A stretch of 64,000 nucleotides of DNA from Streptomyces tuirus (GTDB lineage Bacteria > Actinomycetota > Actinomycetes > Streptomycetales > Streptomycetaceae): the NCBI GenBank assembly GCA_018195615.1, contig JAGTPG010000001.1:620001-684000 (forward strand), read 5' to 3'. The position numbers and the translations under genes are program-made. Below the pieces are notes generated by a model. That model saw nothing but the letters and a program-made list of their open reading frames with translations, was not told the origin of the DNA and did no database searches. Numbering within the stretch: position 1 is the stretch's first letter; each line of letters starts with the position of its first letter. This document shows positions 29,807-41,350 of the stretch, in pieces.

Positions 29807-30703
29807 TCAGCGCAGTTCCGCGCGGAACTGCGCCGGGGTCAGGTCCGTGTGCTGGTGGAAGAACTTGGAGAAGTTCGCCGCGTCGGGAAAGCCGACCGCC
29901 GCGCCGACCCGGCCGATCGGCAGGTCGGTGTGGGCGAGGAGCCGCTTGGCCTCGAGGACGACGCGCTTGTCGATGAAGGCCTTGGGGGTGTCGCCGGTCG
30001 CGGCGCGGACCGCCCGGACCAGGGTGCGGCGGGAGTAACCGAGCGCGTCGGCATAGGCGCTGACGCTGTGGTTGCTGGCGAAGTCCTGCTCCACGGCGTC
30101 CCGGAAGAGGGTGAAGGTGGAGTCGGACCGCTGTCGTGGCGACTGCGCCGAGCTCGCGGCCAGATGGGCGAGGCGCAGCAGGAACGCCGTGAGTGAGTGG
30201 CGCAGGACGGCGGTGTGCAGGCTGAGCGGCAGGGTGGCCGTGTCCTCGTACTCGCGCCGGAGTTGGCCGAGCGAGTTCCGCAGACCGGTGAGCTGTGCCG
30301 CGTCGGGCCGCAGCAGCGGCGGCAGGTCGTAGCGGTACAGGCCGGTGGCCTCCACGGTCGCGCGGGGCAGGAAGCCCGGCTGCATGGTGAGCACCGTTCC
30401 GCGGTACTCGCTGGTCGGTGAGAACCGGTGGACCTGCCCCGGGCGGATCCACAGCAGGTCCCCGGCCGTGGCCTCGTACTCGGTGAAGTCGACCATGTGC
30501 CGGACCGGGCCCTCGCCGAAGAGCATCACGACATGGAAGTCGATGCGGTGCACGCGCTCCAGCGGCGCGTCGGCGTGCCAGGTGCGCCCCGCGCCCATCG
30601 GGCCGACCTGCATGCCGACGCCGCCGACGCTCAGCTCGACCGGGAAGGGGAACGTTCTGATCCCGTCGCCGCCCTGGAGGTCTCTGTCCGCCATATCCGC
30701 CAT
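29807..30703 (-). CDS. AraC-family transcriptional regulator
   Basis: A 298-residue regulator. An N-terminal cupin-like sensing region contains DLLWIRPGQVHRFS. The C-terminal pair of helix-turn-helix motifs spans about 195-295 (VSAYADALGYSRRTLVRAV, and IGRVGAAVGFPDAANFSKFFHQHTDLTPAQFR). The ATG at 30703 is used; an in-frame ATG three codons later is possible. It is divergent from the pentose-phosphate operon, whose promoter lies in the shared 157-bp gap, so control of tkt-gnd is possible but unproven. Confidence 0.88.
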   Translation of the reverse strand: MADMADRDLQGGDGIRTFPFPVELSVGGVGMQVGPMGAGRTWHADAPLERVHRIDFHVVMLFGEGPVRHMVDFTEYEATAGDLLWIRPGQVHRFSPTSEYRGTVLTMQPGFLPRATVEATGLYRYDLPPLLRPDAAQLTGLRNSLGQLRREYEDTATLPLSLHTAVLRHSLTAFLLRLAHLAASSAQSPRQRSDSTFTLFRDAVEQDFASNHSVSAYADALGYSRRTLVRAVRAATGDTPKAFIDKRVVLEAKRLLAHTDLPIGRVGAAVGFPDAANFSKFFHQHTDLTPAQFRAELR

Positions 30704-30860
30704 GTCCGCCTCGTACCGCCCCGTTCGCGCGCCGCGCTGCCGCTGGGTGTCCCACTTTCACCACAGGCTGGCACACCGCGACCTTCCGGCAAATAAGTCA
30801 GACTTTTAGTTTTGAACGCGTCAGACCAGCCACTTCGCTCTTACCGAGGATCTCTTGAAG

Positions 30861-32936
30861 ATGAGCACGCAGACAGCGGACAGCCTCGAATGGACCGAAC
30901 TCGACCGGCGTGCCGTCGACACCGCCCGGCTGCTGGCGGCGGACGCCGTGCAGCGGGCCGGAAACGGCCATCCCGGCACCGCGATGAGCCTGGCGCCGGC
31001 CGCCTACACGATCTTTCAGAAGGTGATGCGGCATGATCCCGCCGACCCGGAGTGGGCCGGCCGTGACCGCTTCGTCCTCTCCCCCGGCCACACCTCGCTG
31101 ACCCTCTACACGCAGCTGTACCTCGCCGGTTACGAGCTGGAGCTGGACGACCTGAAGGCGTTCCGCCGCCACGGCTCCAAGACGCCCGGGCACCCCGAGT
31201 ACGGGCACACGGCGGGCGTGGAGACCACCACGGGCCCGCTCGGCCAGGGCGTCGCGAACGCGGTCGGCATGGCGATGGCGGCCCGCTACGAGCGCGGCCT
31301 GTTCGACCCGGAGGCTCCCGAGGGCGAGTCCCCCTTCGACCACACGATCTGGGCGATCGTCTCCGACGGCGACCTGCAGGAGGGCGTCTCCGCCGAGGCC
31401 TCCTCGCTGGCCGGCCATCAAAAGCTCGGCAACCTGGTCTTCCTCTACGACGACAACCACATCTCCATCGAGGGCGACACCGCGACCGCGTTCTCCGAGG
31501 ACGTGCTGAAGCGCTACGAGGCGTACGGCTGGCACGTGCAGCGGATCGAGCCGCGGGAGGACGGCGACGTCGACGTGCACGCGCTGTACGCTGCGCTGAA
31601 GGCGGCGCGGGCGGAGACCGAGCGCCCCTCGATCATCGCGATGCGCACGATCATCGCCTGGCCCGCCCCGAACGCGCGGAACACCGAGGCCTCCCACGGC
31701 TCGGCGCTCGGCGAGGACGAGGTCGCCGCCACCAAGCGCGTCCTCGGCTTCGACCCGGAGCAGTCCTTCGAGGTCTCCGAGGAAGTGCTGGCACACACCC
31801 GCACGGCCCTGGACCGGGGCGCCGAGGCGCACACCGCCTGGGACAAGCGCATCGCCGTCTGGCGCGTCGAGAACCCCGAGCGCGCCATCACCTTCGACCG
31901 GGTCAGCAAGGGCGAGCTGCCGGAGGGCTGGGAGGACGCCCTGCCGGTGTTCGAGCCCGGCAAGGCGGTCGCCACCCGAGCCGCGTCCGGCAAGGTGCTC
32001 CAGGCGCTCGGCGCGGTGGTCCCGGAGCTGTGGGGCGGCTCGGCCGACCTGGCCGGCTCCAACAACACCACCATCGACAAGACGTCGTCGTTCCTGCCGA
32101 AGGGCAACCCGCTGCCCGAGGCGAACCCGTACGGCCGCACCGTGCACTTCGGCATCCGCGAGTTCTCCATGGCCGCGCAGATGAACGGCATCGCCCTGCA
32201 CGGCAACACGCGCATCTACGGCGGCACGTTCCTCGTGTTCTCCGACTACATGCGCAACGCCGTCCGTATGTCGGCCCTGATGCAGCTGCCGGTGACGTAC
32301 GTGTGGACGCACGACTCCATCGGCCTCGGCGAGGACGGGCCGACCCATCAGCCGGTCGAACACCTGGCCGCGCTGCGGGCCGTTCCGGGTCTGAACGTCG
32401 TCCGTCCGGCCGACGCCAACGAGACCGCTGCCGTCTGGGCCGAGATCCTGCGGCGGCACTCCACCGACCCGGCCCCGCACGGCCTGGCGCTGACCCGCCA
32501 GGGCGTGCCCACGTACGAGCCGAACCCGGACGCCGCGCGCGGCGGTTACGTCCTCCAGGACTCCTCGACGGAGGTGCCGGAGGTCGTCCTCGTCGCCACG
32601 GGCTCCGAGGTGCAGCTCGCCGTCGCCGCGCGCGAGGCGCTGGAGGCCGAGGGGGTCGGCACCCGGGTGGTGTCGATGCCGTCCGTGGAGTGGTTCGAGG
32701 AGCAGCCGCGCGAGTACCGCGAGCGCGTGCTGCCGCCGTCCGTGAAGGCCCGGGTCGCGGTCGAGGCCGGGATCGGCCTGACGTGGCACCGGTTCGTCGG
32801 GGACGCGGGACGCATCGTCTCCCTGGAGCACTTCGGCGCCTCCGCCGACGCGAAGACCCTGTTCGCCGAGTACGGCTTCACCCCCGAGAACGTCGTGGAA
32901 GCCGCGAGGGAATCCCTCGCCGCCGCCCGTGGTTGA
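30861..32936 (+). CDS. tkt: Transketolase
   Basis: A thiamine-diphosphate enzyme of 691 residues, full length, that moves two-carbon units between sugar phosphates. [13 protein letters not shown] near the N-terminus, the cofactor motif [13 protein letters not shown] (about 167-179) with downstream [10 protein letters not shown], and the pyrimidine-domain [26 protein letters not shown] region (about 480) are all intact. The ATG at 30861 matches the usual MST start; a TTG two codons upstream sits closer to a GAGGA site. It opens the operon tkt-tal-zwf-opcA-pgi-gnd. Confidence 0.95.
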   Translation: MSTQTADSLEWTELDRRAVDTARLLAADAVQRAGNGHPGTAMSLAPAAYTIFQKVMRHDPADPEWAGRDRFVLSPGHTSLTLYTQLYLAGYELELDDLKAFRRHGSKTPGHPEYGHTAGVETTTGPLGQGVANAVGMAMAARYERGLFDPEAPEGESPFDHTIWAIVSDGDLQEGVSAEASSLAGHQKLGNLVFLYDDNHISIEGDTATAFSEDVLKRYEAYGWHVQRIEPREDGDVDVHALYAALKAARAETERPSIIAMRTIIAWPAPNARNTEASHGSALGEDEVAATKRVLGFDPEQSFEVSEEVLAHTRTALDRGAEAHTAWDKRIAVWRVENPERAITFDRVSKGELPEGWEDALPVFEPGKAVATRAASGKVLQALGAVVPELWGGSADLAGSNNTTIDKTSSFLPKGNPLPEANPYGRTVHFGIREFSMAAQMNGIALHGNTRIYGGTFLVFSDYMRNAVRMSALMQLPVTYVWTHDSIGLGEDGPTHQPVEHLAALRAVPGLNVVRPADANETAAVWAEILRRHSTDPAPHGLALTRQGVPTYEPNPDAARGGYVLQDSSTEVPEVVLVATGSEVQLAVAAREALEAEGVGTRVVSMPSVEWFEEQPREYRERVLPPSVKARVAVEAGIGLTWHRFVGDAGRIVSLEHFGASADAKTLFAEYGFTPENVVEAARESLAAARG

Positions 32937-32955
32937 TCCGACCGCCCGAAAGAAG

Positions 32956-34101
32956 ATGATCATTGTGACCGAAGCGACCGCGAGCGCGGGAGCACTCAAG
33001 CGCCTGTCCGACGAGGGCGTGTCGATCTGGCTCGACGACCTGTCCCGCCGGCGGATCGAGTCCGGCGACCTGGCCGAGCTGGTCGCCACGAGGAACGTCG
33101 TCGGCGTCACCACCAACCCGTCCATCTTCCAGGCCGCCATCGGCTCCGGCGAGGGTTACGAGGAGCAGCTCGCCGACCTGGCGGTGCGGGGCGTCACCGT
33201 GGACGAGGCCGTCCGGATGATGACGACCACCGACGTCCGGGCCGCCGCCGACGTGCTGCGGCCGGTGTACGACCGGACCGGCGGCCGGGACGGCCGGGTC
33301 TCCATCGAGGTGGACCCGCGGCTGGCCCACGACACCGCGGCGACCGTCGCCGAGGCCCGGCAGCTGGCCTGGCTGGTGGACCGCCCCAACGTGATGATCA
33401 AGATTCCGGCGACGCAGGCCGGCCTGCCGGCGATCACGGAGGTGATCGGCGCGGGCATCAGTGTGAACGTGACGCTGATCTTCTCGCTGGAGCGCTACCG
33501 CGAGGTGATGGACGCCTACCTCGCCGGCCTGGAGAAGGCCCAGTCGGCCGGTCTCGACCTGTCGGCCATCCACTCGGTCGCGTCCTTCTTCGTCTCCCGT
33601 GTCGACTCCGAGATCGACAAGCGGCTGACGCTGCTGGGCACGGACGAGGCCCTGGCCCTGAGGGGCAGGGCGGCCCTGGCCAACGCGCGGCTCGCCTACG
33701 AGGCGTACGAACAGGTCTTCGCCGGGCCGCGCTGGCAGGCCCTGGGAGGCGCCCGGGCGAACCGGCAGCGCCCCCTTTGGGCCTCCACCGGTGTGAAGGA
33801 CCCCGCCTACAAGGACACCCTGTACGTGGACGAGCTGGTCGCTCCCGGCACGGTCAACACCATGCCGGAGGCCACGCTGAACGCCGTCGCCGACCACGGC
33901 GACGTCCAGGGCGACACCGTCACCGGCGGTTACGCCCAGGCGCGCGCCGACCTGGCGGCCGTCGAGCGGCTCGGCATCGCATACGACGAGGTGGTGCGGC
34001 AACTGGAGAACGAGGGCGTGGCCAAGTTCGAGGTGGCCTGGCAGGACCTGCTGGACGCGGTCACCAAGTCCTTGAACAGCAAGGGAGTTGACGCGGAATG
34101 A
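32956..34101 (+). CDS. tal: Transaldolase
   Basis: The actinobacterial/cyanobacterial-type transaldolase, about 381 residues, transferring dihydroxyacetone units between sugar phosphates in the cytosol. The Schiff-base lysine is in NVMIKIPAT (Lys149 with this start). [18 protein letters not shown] and [13 protein letters not shown] are family-typical. Start could be the ATG at 32956 or the GTG at 32965; homologues begin close to either. Its stop overlaps the zwf start (ATGA at 34098). Confidence 0.94.
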   Translation: MIIVTEATASAGALKRLSDEGVSIWLDDLSRRRIESGDLAELVATRNVVGVTTNPSIFQAAIGSGEGYEEQLADLAVRGVTVDEAVRMMTTTDVRAAADVLRPVYDRTGGRDGRVSIEVDPRLAHDTAATVAEARQLAWLVDRPNVMIKIPATQAGLPAITEVIGAGISVNVTLIFSLERYREVMDAYLAGLEKAQSAGLDLSAIHSVASFFVSRVDSEIDKRLTLLGTDEALALRGRAALANARLAYEAYEQVFAGPRWQALGGARANRQRPLWASTGVKDPAYKDTLYVDELVAPGTVNTMPEATLNAVADHGDVQGDTVTGGYAQARADLAAVERLGIAYDEVVRQLENEGVAKFEVAWQDLLDAVTKSLNSKGVDAE

Positions 34102-35763
34102 GCGAGGGGATCCCCCAGACGGCCGAACAGGAGACCATCGGCACCAGGGAGGACAAGGAGGCCCGGGCGGCCCAGGAGGCCGCCGGGGTCGAGCAGACCG
34201 GGGTGAGCGGCCGGGTGGCCCGCGCGCGGAGTACACCGACACCGACTTCACCAATCCCCTGCGCGATGCGCGCGACCGCCGCCTGCCCAGGATCGCGGGC
34301 CCGTCCGGGCTGGTCATCTTCGGCGTGACCGGTGACCTGTCCCGCAAGAAGCTGATGCCGGCGGTGTACGACCTGGCCAACCGCGGCCTGCTGCCGCCGG
34401 GCTTCTCCCTGGTGGGTTTCGCCCGCCGGGACTGGGAGGACCAGGACTTCGCGCAGGTCGTGCACGACGCGGTGCGTGAGCACGCCCGGACCCCGTTCCG
34501 CGAGGAGGTCTGGCAGCAGCTCGCCGAGGGCATGCGGTTCATCCCGGGTGACTTCGACGACGACACGGCGTTCGAGCAGCTGCGCTCCGCCGTCGAGGAG
34601 CTGGACGCGTCCCGGGGCACCAGCGGCAACTACGCGTTCTACCTCTCGGTGCCGCCGAAGTTCTTCCCGAAGGTCGTCCAGCAGCTGAAGAAGCACAAGC
34701 TGGCCGACGCCCCGGAGGGTTCCTGGCGCCGTGCGGTCATCGAGAAGCCGTTCGGGCACGACCTGAGGTCGGCCGAGGACCTCAACGCGATCGTGCACGA
34801 GGTGTTCGATCCCGAGCAGGTCTTCCGCATCGACCACTACCTCGGCAAGGAGACGGTCCAGAACCTCCTGGCGCTGCGCTTCGCCAACCAGATGTTCGAA
34901 CCGATCTGGAACCGGTCGTACGTCGACCACGTGCAGATCACCATGGCCGAGGACATCGGCATCGGCGGCCGCGCGGGCTACTACGACGGCATCGGCGCCG
35001 CCCGTGACGTCATCCAGAACCACCTCCTCCAGCTGATGGCGCTCACCGCGATGGAGGAACCGGCCGCCTTCGACGCCCCCTCCCTGCTGACCGAGAAGCT
35101 GAAGGTCCTCAAGGCCGTGCGGCTGCCGCAGGACCTGGGGCGGAACACCGTGCGCGGACAGTACGCGGCGGCCTGGCAGGGCGGCACGAAGGTGCGCGGC
35201 TACCTGGAGGAGGACGGCATCGACCAGGCCTCCACGACCGACACGTACGCCGCCATCCGGCTCCAGGTCGACAACCGCCGCTGGGCCGGCGTCCCGTTCT
35301 ACCTGCGCACCGGCAAGCGGCTCGGCCGCCGGGTGACGGAGATCGCGGTGGTGTTCCAGCGGGCCCCGCACTCCCCTTCGACTCCACCGCGACCGAGGAG
35401 CTGGGCTCCAACGCGATCGTCATCCGCGTCCAGCCGGACGAGGGCATGACGGTCCGGTTCGGCTCCAAGGTGCCGGGTACGTCGATGGAGATCCGGGACG
35501 TGACGATGGACTTCGCCTACGGCGAGTCGTTCACCGAATCGAGCCCCGAGGCGTACGAACGGCTGATCCTGGACGTCCTCCTGGGCGACGCCAATCTGTT
35601 CCCCCGTCACCAGGAAGTGGAAGAGTCCTGGAAGATCCTCGACCCGATCGAGCAGTACTGGGCCACGCACGGCCGGCCCGCGCAGTACGCGTCGGGCAGC
35701 TGGGGACCCGCGGAAGCCGACGAGATGCTCGCACGAGACGGACGGAGCTGGCGCAGGCCATGA
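34098..35763 (+). CDS. zwf: Glucose-6-phosphate 1-dehydrogenase (two frameshifts)
   Basis: The entry enzyme of the oxidative pentose phosphate pathway, about 555 residues after repair. The ATG at 34098 overlaps the tal stop. The coenzyme motif [15 protein letters not shown] and the active-site motif RIDHYLGKE (about 244-252) are intact. Two breaks interrupt it: near 34228, where one G restores ARAREYTDTDF, and at 35373-35376, where one C restores [15 protein letters not shown]. The first 50 residues (Glu/Ala rich) are an extension beyond the usual [14 protein letters not shown] start, so translation might begin later. The stop overlaps opcA (ATGA). Confidence 0.92.
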
Positions 35764-36694
35764 AGATCGACCTGACCGACACCACGGCAAGCAAGATCAA
35801 CAAGGCGCTGGTGCAGGGCCGCCGCGCCATCGGCACGCCCGCCGTGGGCATGGTCCTGACGATGGTGATCGTCACGGACGAGGAGAACGCCTACGACGCG
35901 ATCAAGGCGTCCGAGGAGGCCTCGCACGAGCACCCCTCGCGCACCCTGGTCGTCATCAAGCGGCAGGCCCGCACCCCGCGCGACCGCCAGTCCTCCCGCC
36001 TGGACGCCGAGGTCCGGGTGGGGGCCGACGCGGGCACCGGGGAGACGGTGATCCTGCGGACCTACGGCGAGGTGTCCGACCACGCCGACTCGGTGGTGCT
36101 GCCGCTGCTGCTGCCGGACGCGCCGGTGGTGGTGTGGTGGCCGGTGGAGGCCCCGGAGGTGCCCTCCAAGGACCCGCTCGGGCACTGGCCCAGCGGCGGA
36201 TCACCGACCTGTACGCCGTCGAGAACCCCCTGGAGACGCTCCAGGCCCGGGTCCGCTCCTACGCGCCCGGTGACACCGACCTCGCCTGGACCCGGCTGAC
36301 GCCCTGGCGTTCGATGCTGGCGGCGGCGCTGGACCAGGCCCGGGCGCAGGTGACCTCGGCGGCCGTGGAGGCCGAGGCCGAGAACCCGGCCGCCGAGCTG
36401 CTGGCCCGCTGGCTGGAGGCACGGCTGCACGTCCGTGTCGACCGCGTGGTCACCGCCGGGCCGGTCGTGACGGCCGTGCGCCTGGGCACGGAGAGGGGCG
36501 AGATCGTCATCGACCGCCCCGAGGGGCCGCTGGCGACGCTGACCCTGCCGGGCCAGCCCTCCCGCACCCTCGCGCTGAAGGTCCGTGCCACCTCCGAACT
36601 CATCGCCGAGGAGCTGCGGCGCCTCGACGCGGACGAGATGTACGCCATCGCCCTGAACGGCGAGGCAACCGAGGAGACCCCCGCTCATGTCTGA
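35760..36694 (+). CDS. opcA: Glucose-6-phosphate dehydrogenase assembly protein (frameshifted)
   Basis: OpcA, about 311 residues after repair, needed for active or allosterically controlled Zwf in actinobacteria and cyanobacteria. Sequence marks: [18 protein letters not shown] at the start, VVVWWPVEAPEVPSKDPLG in the middle, and the C-terminal RSMLAAALDQ and ATSELIAEELRRLDADE regions. The frame breaks at 36180-36182; one G in the GGG run restores KDPLGALAQRRITDLY. It lies directly after zwf, overlapping by 4 bp, and runs 8 bp into pgi. Confidence 0.92.
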
Positions 36695-38350
36695 CTCCCC
36701 CTCCGGCTCCCCAAGCTCACGCGGCGGCCCGAGTGGACCGCCCTGGAGGACCACCGCACGGACGCCCTGCCGCAACCGGACCTGCGCGAGCTGTTCGCGG
36801 CGGACCCGGGGCGCGCCGAGCGCTACGTCGTCCACGTGGGCGACCTGCGGATCGATTACTCCAAGCACCTGGTCACCGACGAGACGCTGGCCCTGCTCCA
36901 GGAACTGGCCACCGCGACCGACGTGTTCGGTCTGCGCGACGCCATGTTCCGCGGCGAGCGGATCAACACCACCGAGAACCGGGCCGTCCTGCACACCGCG
37001 CTGCGCGCCCCCCGGGACGCGGTGATCGAGGTCGACGGCGAGAACGTCGTCCCGGGCGTGCACGCGGTGCTCGACAAGATGGCCGCGTTCGCCGATCGCG
37101 TCCGCTCCGGCGAGTGGACCGGCCATACCGGCAAGCGCATACGGAACGTCGTCAACATCGGCATCGGCGGCTCGGACCTCGGCCCGGCGATGGCCTACGA
37201 GGCGCTGCGGCCGTTCACCGCACGGGAGCTGACGTTCCGCTTCGTGTCGAACGTGGACGGCTCCGACCTGCACGAGGCGGTGCGCGACCTGGACCCCGCG
37301 GAGACGCTGTTCATCGTCGCGTCCAAGACCTTCACCACGATCGAGACGATCACGAACGCGACCTCGGCGCGCTCCTGGCTGCTGGAGGGGCTCGGGGGCG
37401 ACGAGAAGGCGGTCGCGAAGCACTTCGTGGCGCTGTCGACCAACGCGGAGAAGGTCGCCGGGTTCGGCATCGACGTCGACAACATGTTCGAGTTCTGGGA
37501 CTGGGTCGGCGGCCGCTACTCCTACGACTCCGCCATCGGCCTGTCCCTGATGATCGCCATCGGCCCGGACCGGTTCCGGGAGATGCTCGACGGCTTCCGC
37601 ATCGTCGACGAGCACTTCCGCAACGCCCCCGCGGGGGCCAACGCCCCGCTCATCATGGGTCTGCTGGGCATCTGGTACGGCAACTTCCACGACGCCCAGT
37701 CGCACGCGGTGCTGCCGTACAGCCACTACCTGTCCAAGTTCACCGCCTACCTCCAGCAGCTCGACATGGAGTCCAACGGCAAGTCGGTGGACCGCGACGG
37801 CCGTCCCGTCCAGTGGCAGACGGGGCCGGTGGTGTGGGGCACTCCCGGCACCAACGGGCAGCACGCCTACTACCAGTTGATCCACCAGGGCACCAAGCTC
37901 ATCCCGGCCGATCTGATCGGCTTCGCCCGGCCGGTCGCCGAGCTGAGCGACGAACTGAAGGCGCAGCACGACCTGTTGATGGCCAACCTCTTCGCGCAGG
38001 GCCAGGCGCTCGCCTTCGGCAAGACCGCCGAGGAGGTGCGGGCCGAGGGTGTGCCCGAGGAGCAGGTCCCGCACCGCACCTTCCAGGGCAACCACCCCAC
38101 CACGACGATCCTGGCCACCGAACTGACCCCGTCCGTCCTGGGCCAGCTGGTCGCCCTCTACGAGCACAAGGTGTTCGTGCAGGGCGCGGTCTGGAACATC
38201 GATTCCTTCGACCAGTGGGGCGTCGAACTCGGCAAGGTCCTCGCCAAGCGCGTCGAGCCCGCCCTGACCGAGGGCGCCGACGTCCCCGGTCTCGACCCGT
38301 CCACGGCCGCGCTGGTGGCCGCCTACCGCAATCTTCGGGAAGTGAACTGA
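36687..38350 (+). CDS. pgi: Glucose-6-phosphate isomerase (frameshifted near N-terminus)
   Basis: A full-length PGI, about 554 residues, interconverting glucose 6-phosphate and fructose 6-phosphate. ATG at 36687 overlaps opcA. A break at 36709-36712 (CCCC) is fixed by one C, giving [18 protein letters not shown]. Phosphosugar-site motifs follow: [36 protein letters not shown], and the [15 protein letters not shown] region with the catalytic His. [19 protein letters not shown] is the usual C-terminal signature. Confidence 0.94.
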
Positions 38351-38351
38351 C

Positions 38352-39236
38352 ATGCAGATCGGTCTTGTGGGTCTCGGCAAGATGGGCGGCAACATGCGCG
38401 AACGCCTGCGCAACGCCGGCCACACCGTCGTCGGCTACGACACCAACCCCGAGAAGTCCGACGTCGCCAGCCTGGCCGACCTCGTCAACGCGCTGGACGC
38501 GCCGCGCACGGTCTGGGTCATGGTCCCGGCCGGCGACCCCACCCAGCACGTCATCGACCGCCTGGCCGACCTCCTCAAGCCGTACGACACGGTGGTCGAC
38601 GGCGGCAACTCCCGCTGGACGGACGACGAGAAGCACGCCGAGGAGCTGAGCAAGCGCGGCATCGGATTCGTCGACGCGGGCGTCTCGGGCGGCGTGTGGG
38701 GTCTGAAGAACGGCTACGCCCTGATGGTCGGCGGCGAGAAGGAGTACGTCGACCGGCTGCGGCCGATCTTCGAGGCGCTCAAGCCGGAGGGCCCGTACGG
38801 CTACGTCCACGCGGGCAAGGTGGGCGCCGGGCACTTCGCGAAGATGGTCCACAACGGCATCGAGTACGCCATGATGCAGGCCTACGCCGAGGGCTGGGAG
38901 CTGCTGGAGGCCGTGGACTCGGTGGACAACGTCCGCGAGGTGTTCCGCTCCTGGCAGGAGGGCACCGTGATCCGCTCCTGGCTGCTGGACCTCGCGGTCA
39001 ACGCGCTCGACGAGGACGAACACCTGGAGAACCTCCGGGGCTACGCCCAGGACTCCGGTGAGGGGCGCTGGACCGTGGAAGCGGCGATCGACAACTCCGT
39101 GCCGCTGCCCGCGATCACCGCCTCCCTCTTCTCCCGGTTCGCCTCCCGGCAGGACGACTCGCCGCAGATGAAGATGATCGCGGCGCTGCGCAACCAGTTC
39201 GGCGGGCACGCCGTCGAGTCCGCGAAGAAGGCGTAG
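38352..39236 (+). CDS. gnd: 6-phosphogluconate dehydrogenase, decarboxylating (short form)
   Basis: A 294-residue short-type Gnd that oxidises and decarboxylates 6-phosphogluconate to ribulose 5-phosphate. Rossmann start MQIGLVGLGKMGGNM, substrate loop VVDGGNSRW, and the catalytic Lys in GHFAKMVHNGIEYAMMQAYAEG are present. At under 300 residues it is the short form rather than the 470-residue form. It starts one base after the pgi stop and ends the core operon. Confidence 0.94.
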   Translation: MQIGLVGLGKMGGNMRERLRNAGHTVVGYDTNPEKSDVASLADLVNALDAPRTVWVMVPAGDPTQHVIDRLADLLKPYDTVVDGGNSRWTDDEKHAEELSKRGIGFVDAGVSGGVWGLKNGYALMVGGEKEYVDRLRPIFEALKPEGPYGYVHAGKVGAGHFAKMVHNGIEYAMMQAYAEGWELLEAVDSVDNVREVFRSWQEGTVIRSWLLDLAVNALDEDEHLENLRGYAQDSGEGRWTVEAAIDNSVPLPAITASLFSRFASRQDDSPQMKMIAALRNQFGGHAVESAKKA

Positions 39237-39239
39237 GAC

Positions 39240-39827
39240 GTGGGCGATCTGCTGCTGGTCCGCCACGGCGAAACCGAGTGGAGCCGGAGCGGACAGCACA
39301 CCAGCTACACCGACCTGCCCCTCACCCCGCAGGGTGAGGAGCAGGCCAGGTCACTCGCTCCGCTCCTGGCGGGCCGCTCCTTCGCGCTGGTCCTCACCAG
39401 TCCGCTGGCCCGCGCCGTGCGCACCGCCGAGCTCGCGGGCCTGACGGGGACCGCGCGGGACGCGGACCTGCACGAGTGGCACTACGGCGCCTACGAGGGC
39501 GTCACCACCGAGGAGATACACCGCGACCGCCCTGACTGGGACCTGTGGACCGACGGCGCACCACCGGGCTCCGACGGCAACCCGGGCGAGTCCCCGGAGG
39601 AGGTCGGCAAGCGGGCCGACCGGGTGCTGTCCCGGGTGACGGCGGCGCTGCCCGAGGGCGATGTGATGCTGGTGGCGCACGGTCACTTCCTCCGCGTCCT
39701 GACGGCCCGCCGGCTGGGCCTGCCGCCGGCCGACGGGCGGCTGTTCCGCCTGGAGACCGGCACGGTCTGCAGGCTGTCGACCGAGCACGGCCGGCCCGTC
39801 ATCGCGGAGTGGAACACCCGGGCATAA
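39240..39827 (+). CDS. Histidine phosphatase family protein
   Basis: A 195-residue phosphoglycerate-mutase-like phosphatase. The phospho-acceptor motif LVRHGETEWS is at 6-15, the second Arg region TSPLARAVRTAELAG follows, EWHYGAYEG holds the acid, and the second His is in MLVAHGHFLRV. GTG at 39240 is 3 bp after gnd, so it is probably the last gene of the pentose-phosphate operon and may act on a sugar phosphate. Confidence 0.88.
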   Translation: MGDLLLVRHGETEWSRSGQHTSYTDLPLTPQGEEQARSLAPLLAGRSFALVLTSPLARAVRTAELAGLTGTARDADLHEWHYGAYEGVTTEEIHRDRPDWDLWTDGAPPGSDGNPGESPEEVGKRADRVLSRVTAALPEGDVMLVAHGHFLRVLTARRLGLPPADGRLFRLETGTVCRLSTEHGRPVIAEWNTRA

Positions 39828-39884
39828 CTCGTTTCGGCCGGGGCCGGTTGACAGTCCCCGGCCGGAACGTCAGAGTCCCCGCTG

Positions 39885-41350
39885 ATGGAGATCGACAACA
39901 TGACGCCCGCCGAGGAGCGGGTGTGGCGCGCCTTTCCGCGCGGGCAGGACGTGGACTTCCGGGAGTCGGCGGACGAGGATCCGGAGCGAGGCGCGGACTG
40001 GGGCCCCGAACGGACCGTACGCGCGTCCGTGGTGCGGGCCCTGTTGCTGAGCGCGCCGCAGGAGGACGGGGAGACGGCCGCCCTCAGACTGGCGGGCGCG
40101 CGGATCACGGGCGTACTCAACCTCCAGTACGCCGACATCGACCACGCCGTGCGCCTCAGTGGCTGCTTCTTCGAGGGCGCGCCCGTGCTGTACGCGGCGC
40201 GGCTGCGCCAGCTGAACCTGCGCGGCTCCGTCCTGCCCGGCCTGGATGCCGCCACCTTGCGTGTGGACGGTGTCCTGCGCATGTCGGACTGCCTGTTCGA
40301 CGGACCTGTGCGGCTCGGCGGCGCGCAGATCTCCGGGGCGCTGTTCATGGACGGCGCCGACATCGACGAACCGCCCGCCGGTCAGCCGGCGCTCCAGCTG
40401 AACCACGTGACCATCGGGACGGCCTGTCGGCGCCGGGCCTGCGGACGCGCGGCGAGGTGCGTCTGACGGGCGCTTCGGTCGCCGGGACGGTCAGCCTCGG
40501 TCAGGCGCGGCTGGAGGCCGGTGCAGGTGAGGTCGCCCTCGACGCGGAGACGCTCACGGTGGAGGGCGACGTCCTGCTGCGTGACGTGGACGTGCTCGGC
40601 TGGATCGGCCTGCGCGGCGCCCGGATAGCGGGCCGCCTCGATCTCTCCCACGCGCGCCTGGCGAACCCCGGTGACGCGGCGCTGCGGGCCAGCAGCTGCA
40701 CCATCGGGGAGCTCTGGCTGCGCAAGGGCCCTCCCATGGCAGGCACCCTCAACCTGCGCCGCGCCCAGCTCGACGTGCTGTTCCTGGAACCGGACGTGGT
40801 CCCCGAGGAGGTCCTGCTCAACAGCCTCGTCTACACCTCCCTCACCCCGCACGAGCCCGCCGAGCGGCGCCTGTCGATGCTGGAGCGGGACGGCGAGGGC
40901 TATGTCCCGCACGCCTATGAGCAGTTGACCGCCGCCTACCGCAGGATCGGCGACGACCACGCCGCCCGTCTCGTCCAGCTCGCCAAACAACGCCGCCACC
41001 GCGGCACCCTGCCCTGGTACGGACGCCTGTGGGGCTATGTGCAGGACGCCACCGTCGGCTACGGCTTCCGCCCCCTGCGGGCGGCGGGCTGGCTGACGTC
41101 GCTGCTCGTGATCGGCTCCCTCACCTACGGGCTGCACCACCCCCAGCCCCTGAAGGCGGACGAGGCCCCGCAGTTCAACCCGGTCTTCTACACGCTCGAC
41201 CTGCTCCTCCCGGTGATCTCCTTCGGGCAGGAGGGCGCGTTCGCACCCACCGACGGGTACCAGTGGCTCTCCTACGCCCTCGTCCTCACGGGCTGGATCC
41301 TCGCCACCACGGTCGTCACCGGCATCACCCGGACCGTCAGCCGCCAGTGA
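39885..41350 (+). CDS. Membrane protein with pentapeptide-like repeat region (frameshifted)
   Basis: About 488 residues after repair. The N-terminal two thirds is a right-handed beta-helix-like repeat: short strands such as ITGVLNLQYADIDHAVRLSGCFFEG, GALFMDGADID and GRLDLSHARLAN recur with hydrophobic spacing close to pentapeptide repeats. Near the C-terminus are at least two membrane helices (LRAAGWLTSLLVIGSLTYGL, and LSYALVLTGWILATTVV). The frame breaks near 40421; one G restores GTGLSAPGLRTRGEVRL. Homologues are sometimes labelled membrane-associated oxidoreductase, but I see no cofactor motif. Its tail overlaps the opposing gene by 14 bp. Confidence 0.72.

Noticed and set aside
34098..38350. 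True pseudogenes in the pentose-phosphate operon
   Set aside because: Each break is cured by one base in a G/C run and all catalytic motifs are intact; sequence error is the simpler explanation.
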